From Methylohalomonas lacus (GTDB taxonomy: Bacteria > Pseudomonadota > Gammaproteobacteria > Methylohalomonadales > Methylohalomonadaceae), in contig NZ_JANUCT010000014.1 of assembly GCF_024808875.1 (NCBI RefSeq), positions 1 to 64,000 on the forward strand: 64,000 nucleotides of DNA, read 5' to 3'. This document shows positions 41,565 through 52,486 of the stretch, piece by piece. The position numbers were made by a program, and so were the translations under genes. How positions within the stretch are numbered: position 1 is the first letter of the stretch; each line of letters opens with the position of its first letter. The notes below the pieces were generated by a model. The model was not told the origin of the DNA. It ran no database searches and saw nothing but the letters and a program-made list of their open reading frames with translations.

Positions 41565-42908
41565 ATGTTCGATAAAGTTGTGATTGCCAACCGCGGCGAA
41601 ATTGCCCTGCGCATACTGCGCAGCTGCCGCGAACTGGGCATTAGGACCGTGGCGGTTTATTCACAGGCGGATCGCGATCAGAAGCATGTGCTGCTGGCGG
41701 ATGAGTCGGTGTGTATTGGCCCGGCGTCATCAACCGAAAGTTACCTGAGTATTCCGGCAGTGATCAGCGCCGCCGAAGTAACCGACGCGGTCGCCATCCA
41801 TCCGGGCTACGGCTTCCTGTCGGAAAATGCCGACTTTGCCGAGCGCGTCGAGGAAAGCGGTTTTGTCTTTATTGGCCCGCGTGCCGAAACGATCCGGCTG
41901 ATGGGCGACAAGGTCTCGGCCATCAAGGCGATGAAAGAGGCGGGCGTGCCCTGTGTGCCGGGCTCGGATGGGCCGTTGGGCGAGGATCCCGACGAGAATA
42001 TCCGCATTGCCCGTGAGATCGGTTACCCGGTCATGATCAAGGCTTCCGGCGGCGGTGGCGGTCGCGGCATGCGCGTCATTCATGCCGAGGCCAGCCTGCT
42101 GAACGCGATTTCGCTGACCAAGAACGAGGCGCAACAGGCGTTCGGCAACAGCGCCGTGTACATGGAGAAGTATCTCGAACACCCGCGTCACATCGAGATC
42201 CAGGTGCTGGCCGATACTCACGGCAACATCATTCATCTCGGCGAGCGTGACTGCTCTATGCAGCGCCGCAACCAGAAGGTGATCGAGGAATGTCCGGCGC
42301 CCGGCCTGACTGACAAGGAACGCAAGAAGATCGGCGAACGCTGTATCGAGGCCTGCAAGCGCATCAACTATCGCGGTGCCGGCACCTTCGAGTTCCTGTA
42401 TGAAAACGGCGAGTTCTTCTTCATCGAGATGAATACCCGCGTTCAGGTCGAGCATCCGGTCACCGAGATGGTCAGCGGCGTCGATATCGTCAAGGAACAG
42501 CTGCGTATTGCCGCTGGCGAGAAGCTGACCTACAAGCAGAGCGATATCGTCATGCGCGGTCACGCGATCGAATGCCGCCTGAATGCCGAGGACCCGGAAA
42601 CGTTCGCGCCCTGCCCGGGTACGATCAAGCATTATCATCCGGCCGGCGGCCCCGGTATTCGTATCGATACGCACATCTATCAGGGCTACACCGTGCCGCC
42701 GTACTATGACTCGATGATCGGCAAGCTCATCGCCTGTGCCGAGACGCGTGAGCTGGCCCTGGCACGCTTGCGCCAGGCGCTGGCCGAAGTGGTGATCGAC
42801 GGCATCAAGACCAACATCCCGCTGCACCAGAAGCTGGTCGAAGACGCCGCGTTCATCCGTGGCGGTACCGATATTCATTACCTGGAACACAAATTCGGTC
42901 TACGCTGA
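41565..42908 (+). CDS. accC: acetyl-CoA carboxylase biotin carboxylase subunit
   Basis: 447 residues, normal length. The ATP-grasp domain shows [15 protein letters not shown] near residue 157, [19 protein letters not shown] near 226, and [18 protein letters not shown] near 286 with the bicarbonate-binding Glu/Arg residues. It carboxylates biotin on AccB using ATP and bicarbonate. It is co-transcribed with accB, and prmA follows after 15 bp. Confidence 0.98.
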   Translation: MFDKVVIANRGEIALRILRSCRELGIRTVAVYSQADRDQKHVLLADESVCIGPASSTESYLSIPAVISAAEVTDAVAIHPGYGFLSENADFAERVEESGFVFIGPRAETIRLMGDKVSAIKAMKEAGVPCVPGSDGPLGEDPDENIRIAREIGYPVMIKASGGGGGRGMRVIHAEASLLNAISLTKNEAQQAFGNSAVYMEKYLEHPRHIEIQVLADTHGNIIHLGERDCSMQRRNQKVIEECPAPGLTDKERKKIGERCIEACKRINYRGAGTFEFLYENGEFFFIEMNTRVQVEHPVTEMVSGVDIVKEQLRIAAGEKLTYKQSDIVMRGHAIECRLNAEDPETFAPCPGTIKHYHPAGGPGIRIDTHIYQGYTVPPYYDSMIGKLIACAETRELALARLRQALAEVVIDGIKTNIPLHQKLVEDAAFIRGGTDIHYLEHKFGLR

Positions 42909-42923
42909 TCGTGTGATGACATC

Positions 42924-43781
42924 ATGAGCGCGACACCCGACGTTGCCTGGCAGCAACTGACCCTGGATTGTGGCCTTGACGCCGCCGAACAGGTGGCCGC
43001 ATTGCTCGATTTGGCCGAACCGGCCAGCGTCAGCTTCCCCGAGCCGCCGCCCGGGCGGCAACTGCTGCAGGCACTGTTCCCGGCCGGGCAAACGCTGGAT
43101 CATCTAACCACTCTGCTGGCGTCGGTGGGCGATTGCCACTGGCAGCTGGAGCAAGTCGCCGATGAGGACTGGCTGGCGGTCAGCCGGGCCAGCTGGTCGC
43201 CACAGGATCTCGGCCATGGTGTCTGGATCGGTCCCGGCTGGTGCGAACCGCCGACCGAAGTGCGCCTGTACCTGCGCATCGATCCGGGCCAGGCGTTTGG
43301 TACCGGCCAGCACCCGACCACGCGACTCTGCCTCGGCTGGTTGATCGACCACGCCGACGAACTGCCGACCAGCGTTATCGACTATGGCTGTGGCACCGGC
43401 GTGCTGGCGATTGCCGCTGCCCGCCTCGGCGCCGGCCGTATTGTCGCCACCGACATCGACCCGTTGTCGCTGACCGCCACCGGCGACAATGCCATGGAGA
43501 ACGGTGTGCCGGACCAGGTGATTCTGGTCTCGCCGGCCGAGCTGACCCGGCAGCGGGCCGAACTCGTGCTCGCCAATATCCTGCTGCGGCCATTGCTGGC
43601 GCTGGCGCCACGGCTCGCCGATCTGGTTGAGCCGGGTGGCCGCATTGTCCTGTCGGGCATCATGCACGACCAGGTCGAGCGTTGTCGCGATGCCTACGCC
43701 GGCTGGTTCGAGTTCGAAACGCCCCGCCTTGAGGGCGACTGGGCCCTACTGGTGGGCCGGCGGCACCACGATGCCGACTGA
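42924..43781 (+). CDS. prmA: ribosomal protein L11 methyltransferase
   Basis: 285 residues. The N-terminal substrate-recognition domain (WQQLTLDCGLDAAEQVAALL) is followed by the catalytic domain with FGTGQHPTTRLCLGWL near residue 128, the SAM motif VIDYGCGTGVLAIAAARLGAG near 151, and VLANILLRPLLALAPRLADL near 212. It trimethylates ribosomal protein L11. The accC-prmA order is conserved in gammaproteobacteria. Confidence 0.95.
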   Translation: MSATPDVAWQQLTLDCGLDAAEQVAALLDLAEPASVSFPEPPPGRQLLQALFPAGQTLDHLTTLLASVGDCHWQLEQVADEDWLAVSRASWSPQDLGHGVWIGPGWCEPPTEVRLYLRIDPGQAFGTGQHPTTRLCLGWLIDHADELPTSVIDYGCGTGVLAIAAARLGAGRIVATDIDPLSLTATGDNAMENGVPDQVILVSPAELTRQRAELVLANILLRPLLALAPRLADLVEPGGRIVLSGIMHDQVERCRDAYAGWFEFETPRLEGDWALLVGRRHHDAD

Positions 43782-43802
43782 AGCGGGTATGACGGCGCGC
43801 TG

Positions 43803-44597
43803 ATGTATACTCGCTGCCCCACCTGCCAGACCCAGTTCCGCGTGCGCGCCACGCAGCTTAGTGCCGCTGCCGGCCGGGTTCGCTGCGGTGCCTGCGGCGA
43901 GGCGTTCGATGCAGTCAGCCGGTTGACCGATACGCCGCAACCGGCGCCGCTGCGTTCAGAGGAAGCCGCCGGCGTTACTGCACAGGCGGCCGGCGAACCG
44001 CTGCGCGGTGATGCGGCGCGGGCACAGGACAGCGACCCTGGCCGGCCGGCTGCGGATTTCGATAACCAGACGCCGCTGCGCGAAGTGCAACCGGACTGGC
44101 TGGAAGAGGAGGTCACGCACCGGCCACGGCATCGCGGGCGCTGGCTGGTTATTGCCGTGCTGCTGGTCGCCGTTGCCCTGGCGCAGGCGGCATGGTTTTA
44201 CCGCGATATGCTTTATGAACGTTTTCCGCAGTTGTTGCCATGGGCGCAGGAACTCTGCGCGCGCATCGATTGCCAGGTCTATCGCCAGCGCCTGTTGTCG
44301 GAATTCGAATTGCTCAATCGCGATGTGCGCGTGCATCCGGTCTACCAAGATGCGTTGCTGGTCAACGCCACCATCGCCCACCACGCCGGTCGGCGCCAGC
44401 CCTACCCGCGTCTGCAGCTGGCACTGTTCGACACCGAGGGTCAACCGCTGGCCTATCGCGAGTTCGCGCCCGAGGATTATCTCGACAGCAGCCTGCCGGT
44501 CAGTACCGGTATGCCCTCAAACACGCCGGTTCACCTGGTGCTGGAACTCAGTGGCCCGGCCGCGGGTGCGGTCAGTTTCGAGTTCGGTTTCCTTTAG
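43803..44597 (+). CDS. zinc-ribbon membrane protein (MJ0042 / DUF3426)
   Basis: 264 residues. The N-terminal zinc ribbon has two CxxC pairs, TRCPTCQTQFRV and VRCGACGEAFDA, the MJ0042 motif. A low-complexity acidic linker, a single membrane helix (RWLVIAVLLVAVALAQAAWFY, near residues 114-134) and a C-terminal DUF3426 domain (LLNRDVRVHPVYQDALLVNATI) follow. Its function is unknown; the domain layout suggests a cytoplasmic metal-binding head and a periplasmic domain. It commonly lies between prmA and dusB, as here. Confidence 0.85.
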   Translation: MYTRCPTCQTQFRVRATQLSAAAGRVRCGACGEAFDAVSRLTDTPQPAPLRSEEAAGVTAQAAGEPLRGDAARAQDSDPGRPAADFDNQTPLREVQPDWLEEEVTHRPRHRGRWLVIAVLLVAVALAQAAWFYRDMLYERFPQLLPWAQELCARIDCQVYRQRLLSEFELLNRDVRVHPVYQDALLVNATIAHHAGRRQPYPRLQLALFDTEGQPLAYREFAPEDYLDSSLPVSTGMPSNTPVHLVLELSGPAAGAVSFEFGFL

Positions 44598-44928
44598 TCG
44601 CTGAGGGCGGCTGTCACCGCTGCCTTTAACAATCTGCTCAGGTTTGTGAACTAAGCGTCGGTATTCACATGTGAATTATCTTGACCCACGGTCAATGCCT
44701 GCATCATGTGACTGAATTCCGCCTGCATCGGCTTTCATCGACGCCTGATCCCCGGTATGATTTTCAGCCCTTCCCGAACGGGTCCCGGATTGCCTGCAAG
44801 GCGACCCGGCCATTGAGTCGATCGCTGTCGGGACGAACTGTCGCGGCGCTTTTTGGGGAGCCGCAGCCGACTGCGGAGCGGTGATAACAACAACACCGCG
44901 GTCGGACTTCAATCATTCTTGAAAACCA
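44598..44928. other. dusB-fis upstream region
   Basis: 331 bp with no gene. It contains two adjacent palindromes at 44663-44695 and GC-rich sequence beyond them. As dusB and fis are co-transcribed in gammaproteobacteria from a strongly regulated promoter, this stretch probably contains that promoter, but I cannot place the -35 and -10 with confidence. Confidence 0.4.
44663..44695. promoter_or_regulatory. two adjacent palindromes upstream of dusB-fis
   Basis: ATTCACATGTGAAT (44663-44676) is a perfect 14-bp palindrome and TTGACC-CAC-GGTCAA (44681-44695) is a perfect 6-bp inverted repeat. Only four bases separate them. They look like operator sites for dimeric regulators; the regulators are unknown. 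Confidence 0.4.
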
Positions 44929-45975
44929 GTGACCACAGCAACGATGCATGGCGAACCTGTCAGTCTGCGAATTGGTTCGATCCGGCTGCCGAATAATCTG
45001 ATTCTGGCGCCGATGGCGGGCGTGACGGATCGGCCGTTCCGGCAGCTGTGTCGCGAGCTCGGTGCCGGCATGGCGGTTTCGGAAATGGTCAGTGCCGACC
45101 CGCGCTTGCGCGATACCCGCAAGAGCCGGCTGCGTCGCGATCATACTGGTGAACCCGGTCCGCGTGCGGTACAGATCGCCGGTGCCGATCCGGCCATGCT
45201 CGCTGACAGTGCGCGCTTCAATGTTGATAACGGCGCCGAGATCATCGACATCAACATGGGCTGTCCGGCCAAGAAGGTCTGCAATGTCATGGCCGGTTCC
45301 GCGCTGCTGCGCGACGAGGCGCTGGTGGGGCGCATACTCGAGGCAGTGGTCCGTGCCGTCAGCGTGCCGGTGACGCTGAAAATCCGTACCGGCTGGGACA
45401 AGCACAGCATCAACGCGGTCACCGTCGCACGCATGGCCGAGGCCAGTGGCATCCAGGCATTGACCGTACACGGGCGTACCCGTGCCTGCGGTTACAGGGG
45501 CACGGCCGAATACGTTACCGTGGGCGCGGTCAAGGCAGCGGTCACGATACCCGTGATTGCCAATGGCGATATCGACGCGCCGGCGCGGGCCGCACAGGTA
45601 CTCGCTGACACTGGCGTCGATGGCCTGATGATCGGCCGCGGTGCGCAGGGCAATCCGTGGCTGTTCCGCGCGATCCGCGAGTACCTCGCCACCGGCAAGC
45701 AGGCAGCGGGCCCCACTGACGACGAAGTGGCCCGTGTTTTGCTGTGGCACCTGGACAATCTTTACGAATTTTACGGCGAGTACACGGGCGTGCGTGTGGC
45801 GCGCAAGCATGTCGCCTGGTACTGCCAGAGCCACGCCGGCGACGCCGCGATGGCGTTACGCGCCGGCGTCAACCAGGCCGAAAGCGCCGCCGTCCAGCGG
45901 CGGCTGGTGGCCGATTACTTTGCCGCAGACGTTGCGGCCCATTCATCAGGCAACGAACGGAGACAGGCGGCATGA
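44929..45975 (+). CDS. dusB: tRNA-dihydrouridine synthase B
   Basis: 348 residues from a GTG at 44929; an ATG at 44944 is an equally likely start. The TIM-barrel FMN domain shows LILAPMAGVTDRPFRQLCRELGAG, the catalytic Cys in INMGCPAKKVCNVMAGSALLRD near residue 110, LTVHGRTRACGYRG near 180, and MIGRGAQGNPWLF near 230. It reduces uridine in the tRNA D-loop. The fis start overlaps its stop by four bases, the classic dusB-fis operon. Confidence 0.95.
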   Translation: MTTATMHGEPVSLRIGSIRLPNNLILAPMAGVTDRPFRQLCRELGAGMAVSEMVSADPRLRDTRKSRLRRDHTGEPGPRAVQIAGADPAMLADSARFNVDNGAEIIDINMGCPAKKVCNVMAGSALLRDEALVGRILEAVVRAVSVPVTLKIRTGWDKHSINAVTVARMAEASGIQALTVHGRTRACGYRGTAEYVTVGAVKAAVTIPVIANGDIDAPARAAQVLADTGVDGLMIGRGAQGNPWLFRAIREYLATGKQAAGPTDDEVARVLLWHLDNLYEFYGEYTGVRVARKHVAWYCQSHAGDAAMALRAGVNQAESAAVQRRLVADYFAADVAAHSSGNERRQAA

Positions 45976-46253
45976 GCCAGGCACGGCAATCCAAGCAATT
46001 GACGACAACCGAACATGCCGAGGATGTAACCTGCCTGAGCGAATCGGTGCGCCGGTCGCTGGATGCCTACTTCGCCGACCTGGATGGCCACGATGCCAGT
46101 GACCTTTACGAGCTGGTGATTTCGCAGGTGGAAAAACCGCTGTTCGAGGCGGTCATGCAGCACACGCGCGGCAATATCACCAAGGCCGCCGAACTGCTCG
46201 GCATGAACCGCGGTACGCTGCGCAGCCGCCTGAAAAAATACGATCTGGAATAA
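45972..46253 (+). CDS. fis: DNA-binding protein Fis
   Basis: The ATG at 45972 overlaps dusB (ATGA) and gives 93 residues. The C-terminal half is the Fis helix-turn-helix, PLFEAVMQHTRGNITKAAELLGMNRGTLRSRLKKYDL, preceded by the dimerisation helix; the N-terminus is divergent. Fis bends DNA and regulates rRNA and growth-phase genes. Its levels are set from the dusB upstream promoter in related bacteria. Confidence 0.95.
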   Translation: MSQARQSKQLTTTEHAEDVTCLSESVRRSLDAYFADLDGHDASDLYELVISQVEKPLFEAVMQHTRGNITKAAELLGMNRGTLRSRLKKYDLE

Positions 46254-46316
46254 CGGCTCGCCCATGCGCGTCAGCGCATTCACGCCAGACCAGCAAACAA
46301 CCCGGGAGAACAGTGA

Positions 46317-47885
<1,569 letters not shown>

Positions 47886-47894
47886 TTGTGTTGG

Positions 47895-48075
47895 ACCGCG
47901 AATGAACGCCAATAAACGCGAATACTGACGGTTTAAGGCTGGATTCTCTTGGAGATCAAGAAATTTCGCTATTGGTTGGTTCAGTAAAGTCACAAGTATT
48001 TTGTTTTTCATATAAAAGGTGACTTAATAACGCTTGTATCTTTTTGTTTGCGTTAATTCGCGTTCATTTGCGGTT
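47895..48075. repeat. family A inverted-repeat intergenic element, copy 2
   Basis: The left arm 47895-47924 (ACCGCGAATGAACGCCAATA) is answered by the inverted right arm 48049-48075 (CGTTAATTCGCGTTCATTTG). The arms match those at 10221-10504, but the AT-rich interior is unrelated. It fills nearly all of the purH-purD gap. Confidence 0.75.
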
Positions 48076-48116
48076 TAAGGGTTTCAGGCATTGATCTCAT
48101 TTGCGGACGATATTGA

Positions 48117-49403
48117 ATGAAAGTATTGATCATCGGCGGCGGCGGCCGTGAACACGCGCTGGCCTGGAAGGCGGCGCAATCCGCGTACGTCGACCAGGTC
48201 TACGTGGCACCGGGCAACGCCGGCACCGCGGGCGAGGCGCGCGTGCAGAATCTGCCGCTGGCGGCGACCAATATCGACGGCCTGCTGGCGTTTGCACGCA
48301 GCGAAGCGATCGATCTGACCATCGTCGGGCCGGAAGCACCGCTGGTCGCCGGCATTGTCGATACCTTTGAGAAGGCAGGTCTGGCCTGCTTCGGTCCGAC
48401 ACAGGCCGCCGCGCAGCTTGAGGGTTCGAAAGCCTTCGCCAAGGCATTCCTGCAACGTCACGGCATTCCCACCGCCGTCTATAAAACTTTCACCGATCTC
48501 GAGCCGGCGCTGGACTACCTAAATAGCCACGCCATGCCGGTAGTGATCAAGGCCGACGGTCTGGCCTCGGGCAAGGGCGTCATCATCGCCGAGGATCACA
48601 CCCAGGCCGAAGCGGCGGTACGCGATATGCTGGCCGCTAACAAGTACGGCGACGCCGGCCACCGTGTTGTCATCGAGGAATTCCTGCAGGGCGAGGAAGC
48701 CAGCTTTATTGTTATTGCCAACGGCGAGCAGTGCGTGCCGCTGGCCAGTTCCCAGGATCACAAGGCGCGCGACGACGGCGACACCGGACCGAACACCGGC
48801 GGCATGGGGGCGTATTCGCCGGCGCCGGTGGTAACCGGCGCGACACACGATCGCATTCTCGACGAGGTCATCCGGCCGACGCTGAGTGGCCTGGCCGCCG
48901 AGGGCATTCATTATCGCGGTTTTCTCTACGCCGGCGTGATGATCCTCGCCGACGGCACGCCCAAGGTGCTGGAGTTCAACTGCCGCTTCGGTGATCCGGA
49001 AACCCAGCCGATCCTCATGCGCCTGCAATCCGACCTGGTCGACCTGTGTCAGCAGGCGTGTGCCGGCGATCTGCCCGGCGCGGAACTGGTGTGGGATCCA
49101 CGCCCGGCACTGGGTGTGGTGCTGGCGGCCGGCGGCTATCCCGGCGACGTGGCCAAGGGCGATATTATCAGCGGTCTGGATAATGATTTCGGCGCGGACG
49201 TGAAGGTCTTTCACGCCGGCACCGCATTGCAGGACGATACGGTCGTCACTGCCGGCGGTCGCGTGCTTTGCGTGACCGCCCTCGGCGAGGATATTGCCGC
49301 TGCCCGGCAGCGAGCCTACGCCGCGGTCGAGCAGATCAGCTGGAACGGCGTGTTCTGTCGGCATGATATCGGTCATCGCGCCATCGGCCGCGAACCGGAT
49401 TGA
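48117..49403 (+). CDS. purD: phosphoribosylamine-glycine ligase
   Basis: 428 residues, ATP-grasp enzyme. It opens MKVLIIGGGGREHALAWKAA and shows VIKADGLASGKGVIIAED near residue 141, the EEFLQGEEASFIVIA segment, DHKARDDGDTGPNTGGMGAYSPAP near 219, and LEFNCRFGDPETQPIL near 285. It joins phosphoribosylamine and glycine in purine synthesis. Paired with purH in gammaproteobacteria, though a repeat element intervenes here. Confidence 0.97.
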   Translation: MKVLIIGGGGREHALAWKAAQSAYVDQVYVAPGNAGTAGEARVQNLPLAATNIDGLLAFARSEAIDLTIVGPEAPLVAGIVDTFEKAGLACFGPTQAAAQLEGSKAFAKAFLQRHGIPTAVYKTFTDLEPALDYLNSHAMPVVIKADGLASGKGVIIAEDHTQAEAAVRDMLAANKYGDAGHRVVIEEFLQGEEASFIVIANGEQCVPLASSQDHKARDDGDTGPNTGGMGAYSPAPVVTGATHDRILDEVIRPTLSGLAAEGIHYRGFLYAGVMILADGTPKVLEFNCRFGDPETQPILMRLQSDLVDLCQQACAGDLPGAELVWDPRPALGVVLAAGGYPGDVAKGDIISGLDNDFGADVKVFHAGTALQDDTVVTAGGRVLCVTALGEDIAAARQRAYAAVEQISWNGVFCRHDIGHRAIGREPD

Positions 49404-49446
49404 ACAGCAGCTGTCGGCTGATGCAGGTTTTCATCCAGGCGATATA

Positions 49447-51060
49447 ATGTCCACCGAACAAGCCGAAATCCAACGTCTGAAGCAGATCGTCAAAGCGCTG
49501 CAGCAAGCCGACTGTTTTTCCCATGCCGTGCAACATTTCGAGGTTATCGAAACGCACATCTCGATCCTCCTGCTGACCGGCGACTACGCCTACAAATTCA
49601 AGAAGCCGGTCGATCTGGGCTTTGTCGATTTCACCTCGCTGGACAAGCGTCAGCATTATTGCACTGAGGAGATACGCCTGAACCGGCGGCTCGCGCCGGA
49701 GTTGTATCTCGATGTCGTGGCCGTTGGCGGCAGTGTCGATGCGCCGGTACTGAATGAGACACCGGCGATCGAGTACTGCGTGCAGATGCGCCAGTTCCCG
49801 CGCAGCGCGGAACTGGAGAATGCACTGGCCGAGGACCGCGTCGACGCGCAGGCATTCCGGCAACTGGCGACCAGCGTGGCCGCGTTCCACGACCGTGCCG
49901 ATGCCGTTTCGGCGGCTGACGCTTACGGTCGTTTCGACCAGGTACGGCAGCAGTGCCTGGATAATTTCGATGTGCTCAACGAACCGCTGCCAGATCTGGA
50001 TCTGACCGCCGAACTCAAGCCGCTGGAATCCTGGACCCGGGCACAGCTCGAACAGCAGCGCGATACGATCGAGGCACGGCGCGAGGCCGGCCGGGTACGT
50101 GAATGCCATGGCGACATGCACGTGACCAACATGATCTGGCTGGACGGATCGATACAGGTGTTCGACTGTATCGAGTTCAATCCCGAGCTGCGCTGGATCG
50201 ACGTGCAGAGTGAAATCGCATTTCTGCTCATGGATCTGGACATGCGCGGTCACCACGCCAGCGCGCGGGTGTTTCTCAATGCTTACCTGGAAGCCGGTGG
50301 CGACTACGCCGGTTTGCGGCTGTTGCCGCTGTTTCAGGTCTATAGATCACTGGTGCGTGCCAAGATCGCTTATCTGCGACTGCGTGATGGCGCTGGCGAT
50401 ACCGCGCTGGCACAGCGCATTCATGATCACGTGCAACTGGCCCAGCGTTACGGCGGCCAGGACAGCAATGCGCCTGCCCGACCACCGCTCGTTATTACCC
50501 ATGGTCTGTCCGGTTCCGGCAAGACGACGATTAGCGACGCGCTGATTCCACTGGCCGGTGCGCTGCGGGTCCGTTCCGACGTCGAGCGCAAGCGGTTGCA
50601 GGGGCTGGCTGCCGACGCGCATACGGACAGCGGCATTGGCCAGGGCGTGTACGATCCGGCCAGCACCGCACGGACCTATGCGCGCCTGGCCGATTGCGCG
50701 CGGGCGATCATCGCTTCCGGTCGGGCGGCGATCGTCGATGCCACGTTCCTGCAACGTGACCAACGGCAGCAATTCCAGGCGCTGGCGGCGGAGCTCAATG
50801 TGCCGTTTCGCATACTCGATTGTCAGGCGCCGGCGGCGGTTTTGCGCCAGCGTGTGCAGGCGCGTGCCGAACAGGACAGCGATGCCTCGGAAGCCGATCT
50901 TGCCGTGCTCGAGCAACAACTCTCGAACCGCCAGCCTTTCAGCGATTCGGAAACCACCCATGTCGTGGCGCTGGATACGTGTGCGCGCCTCGATTCGAAG
51001 GCGCTAGGCGAACGTCTGGGGCTGACTGACGGGGCGGGGACCCGTGGCGGCGGCCATTGA
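49447..51060 (+). CDS. bifunctional APH-like / P-loop kinase protein
   Basis: From the ATG at 49447 the protein has 537 residues; an in-frame extension overlaps purD and is not conserved. The N-terminal half resembles aminoglycoside-phosphotransferase-like kinases, with the catalytic ECHGDMHVTNMIW near residue 219 and FDCIEFNPELRWIDV near 239. The C-terminal half is an AAA/gluconate-kinase-like P-loop domain, GLSGSGKTTISDAL near residue 351 and DVERKRLQGL. This fusion is seen widely in Proteobacteria with unknown substrate; aminoglycoside resistance should not be inferred. It follows purD by 43 bp. Confidence 0.8.
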   Translation: MSTEQAEIQRLKQIVKALQQADCFSHAVQHFEVIETHISILLLTGDYAYKFKKPVDLGFVDFTSLDKRQHYCTEEIRLNRRLAPELYLDVVAVGGSVDAPVLNETPAIEYCVQMRQFPRSAELENALAEDRVDAQAFRQLATSVAAFHDRADAVSAADAYGRFDQVRQQCLDNFDVLNEPLPDLDLTAELKPLESWTRAQLEQQRDTIEARREAGRVRECHGDMHVTNMIWLDGSIQVFDCIEFNPELRWIDVQSEIAFLLMDLDMRGHHASARVFLNAYLEAGGDYAGLRLLPLFQVYRSLVRAKIAYLRLRDGAGDTALAQRIHDHVQLAQRYGGQDSNAPARPPLVITHGLSGSGKTTISDALIPLAGALRVRSDVERKRLQGLAADAHTDSGIGQGVYDPASTARTYARLADCARAIIASGRAAIVDATFLQRDQRQQFQALAAELNVPFRILDCQAPAAVLRQRVQARAEQDSDASEADLAVLEQQLSNRQPFSDSETTHVVALDTCARLDSKALGERLGLTDGAGTRGGGH

Positions 51061-51107
51061 CCGATTCTGTTAGTCTGGCCGAATACTAATAAAGCACGGG
51101 AGTCGCA

Positions 51108-52079
51108 GTGAGCCCAAGAATATTTATCGAAAACCCGCCGCCTTTCAAGAAAGTACAGCGTCGTATCCCCGACCAGGAACCACAAATCGTGGACGGCCAT
51201 ATCGAGGATGGCCTCGATGTTGTGCGCTACTATCGGGAGCAGGAACTGCCGATCGTCGGCTTTCATCATTCCGACATCGATCCGTACGAATCACGCAGTC
51301 TGCGCGGCAACGTGCCGCTGCAGCGCTTCGGCACGTTCGAATACAGCCGCTTCCTGAAACAGCAGCTGACGGATTTTGAAGGCTTTCTGGTTCCGCATCG
51401 CGTCGGTGTTTATCAGCCGCCACATGAACAGGCGCCGACGTTCCAGTCGCTACAGGCGGACGGCATTCACGACGTGGTCATCGTCGGCAAGCCGAGCAGC
51501 AACCCGGGCGCCGGCATCACCTACCAGGCCAGTGTGCCCGACCTGCTCGCCTATCTCAGCGGTCCGGACAGTGGCTGTGATTTCACGCTTGGGGTTATCG
51601 GTATCCACCTGCGTGCAAACGAACCGGACATTATCGCGCGCAAGTTCCAGGCAGCCGGTGGCCGTCTGCGAGTCATGGGGCAGTTCCTGGACGAGTGCGA
51701 TCAAATGGTCGACTTCATCGGCCGTCTGGCACGGACCTTTGAGGCGCAGGGACTCGACCTCGGCCAACTGGAATACAACGTCGGAGTGGCCATCTTCGGC
51801 CTCAAGAACCAGCAGTTTTATGCCGGTCTGCTGCGCAAGGATAGCCTTGATTGCGCGTCGCGGTTCCAGGGTCTGGAAAAGCAGCGTCAGCGTCTGGCCG
51901 AATCGGTGGACATGAACCTGGAGTTCGCCGAGCGCATTCTCGAGGCCGGCCGGCGGCACGGCGTCGATATCGGTTTCAGCGTACAGCCGCTGATCGAGCA
52001 CAAGACCAACGGCGATCTGCACCCGGCGGTCAAAACCGCGGCGGAGCTGGCGCAGAAGCTGTCCCGGTTGCAAGCGTGA
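51108..52079 (+). CDS. methylenetetrahydrofolate reductase-like protein
   Basis: 323 residues from a GTG with GGGAG upstream. The pattern of a TIM barrel with VVIVGKPSSNPGAG near residue 123, LGVIGIHLRANEPDIIARKFQAAGG near 160-187 and MGQFLDECDQMVDFIGRL after it resembles the strand order of MTHFR enzymes, especially the short type known in mycobacteria. I do not see the classical MTHFR start, so the call is tentative; it could be another flavin- or folate-linked barrel. It stands between the two-domain kinase gene and a DUF427 gene, with no folate genes nearby. Confidence 0.45.
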   Translation: MSPRIFIENPPPFKKVQRRIPDQEPQIVDGHIEDGLDVVRYYREQELPIVGFHHSDIDPYESRSLRGNVPLQRFGTFEYSRFLKQQLTDFEGFLVPHRVGVYQPPHEQAPTFQSLQADGIHDVVIVGKPSSNPGAGITYQASVPDLLAYLSGPDSGCDFTLGVIGIHLRANEPDIIARKFQAAGGRLRVMGQFLDECDQMVDFIGRLARTFEAQGLDLGQLEYNVGVAIFGLKNQQFYAGLLRKDSLDCASRFQGLEKQRQRLAESVDMNLEFAERILEAGRRHGVDIGFSVQPLIEHKTNGDLHPAVKTAAELAQKLSRLQA

Positions 52080-52117
52080 GCTGACAGCGGCAGCTTCGAT
52101 TGCATTGAGGCGGACCG

Positions 52118-52468
52118 ATGGGTGACGAACATATCCGCCTGCATGCGATCAGCGCCCGCATACAGGTACTTGCCGGTGACACGATCGTGGCGGACACGTG
52201 CAACGTGCTGGAACTGCGGGAAAGCGGTTATCCGCCGCGTTACTACATCGCCCGTGCCGATGTCGCCATGGATCGGCTGTGCCGTTCGACGACCCGCACG
52301 CACTGCCCGTACAAGGGCGACGCCAGCTACTATGCCCTGACGCTGGATGGCAAGTGTATCGAGGATGTCGCCTGGAGCTACGAACAGCCGCTGCCTGCCG
52401 TGGCGAAGATCCGGAATCGACTGGCGTTTGATCCGCAACGGGTTGAACTGCGGATCACTGAACGCTGA
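52118..52468 (+). CDS. DUF427 domain protein
   Basis: 116 residues with the DUF427 pattern: VLELRESGYPPRYYIARADVAMDRL near residue 30, THCPYKGDASYYAL near 61, and the end PAVAKIRNRLAFDPQRVEL. The family is widespread and its action unknown; the conserved Cys-Pro-Tyr-Lys-Gly motif is present. It is convergent with hisH, with 18 bp between the stops. Confidence 0.85.
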   Translation: MGDEHIRLHAISARIQVLAGDTIVADTCNVLELRESGYPPRYYIARADVAMDRLCRSTTRTHCPYKGDASYYALTLDGKCIEDVAWSYEQPLPAVAKIRNRLAFDPQRVELRITER

Positions 52469-52486
52469 GTTGCACTGACGGTTTGT

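Noticed and set aside
49443-49449. TATAAT as a promoter -10 for the kinase gene
   Set aside because: It overlaps the start codon itself, so it cannot serve a normally led transcript of this gene.
49447-51060. Aminoglycoside resistance gene
   Set aside because: The APH-like domain is part of a widespread fusion of unknown substrate; no resistance context is present.
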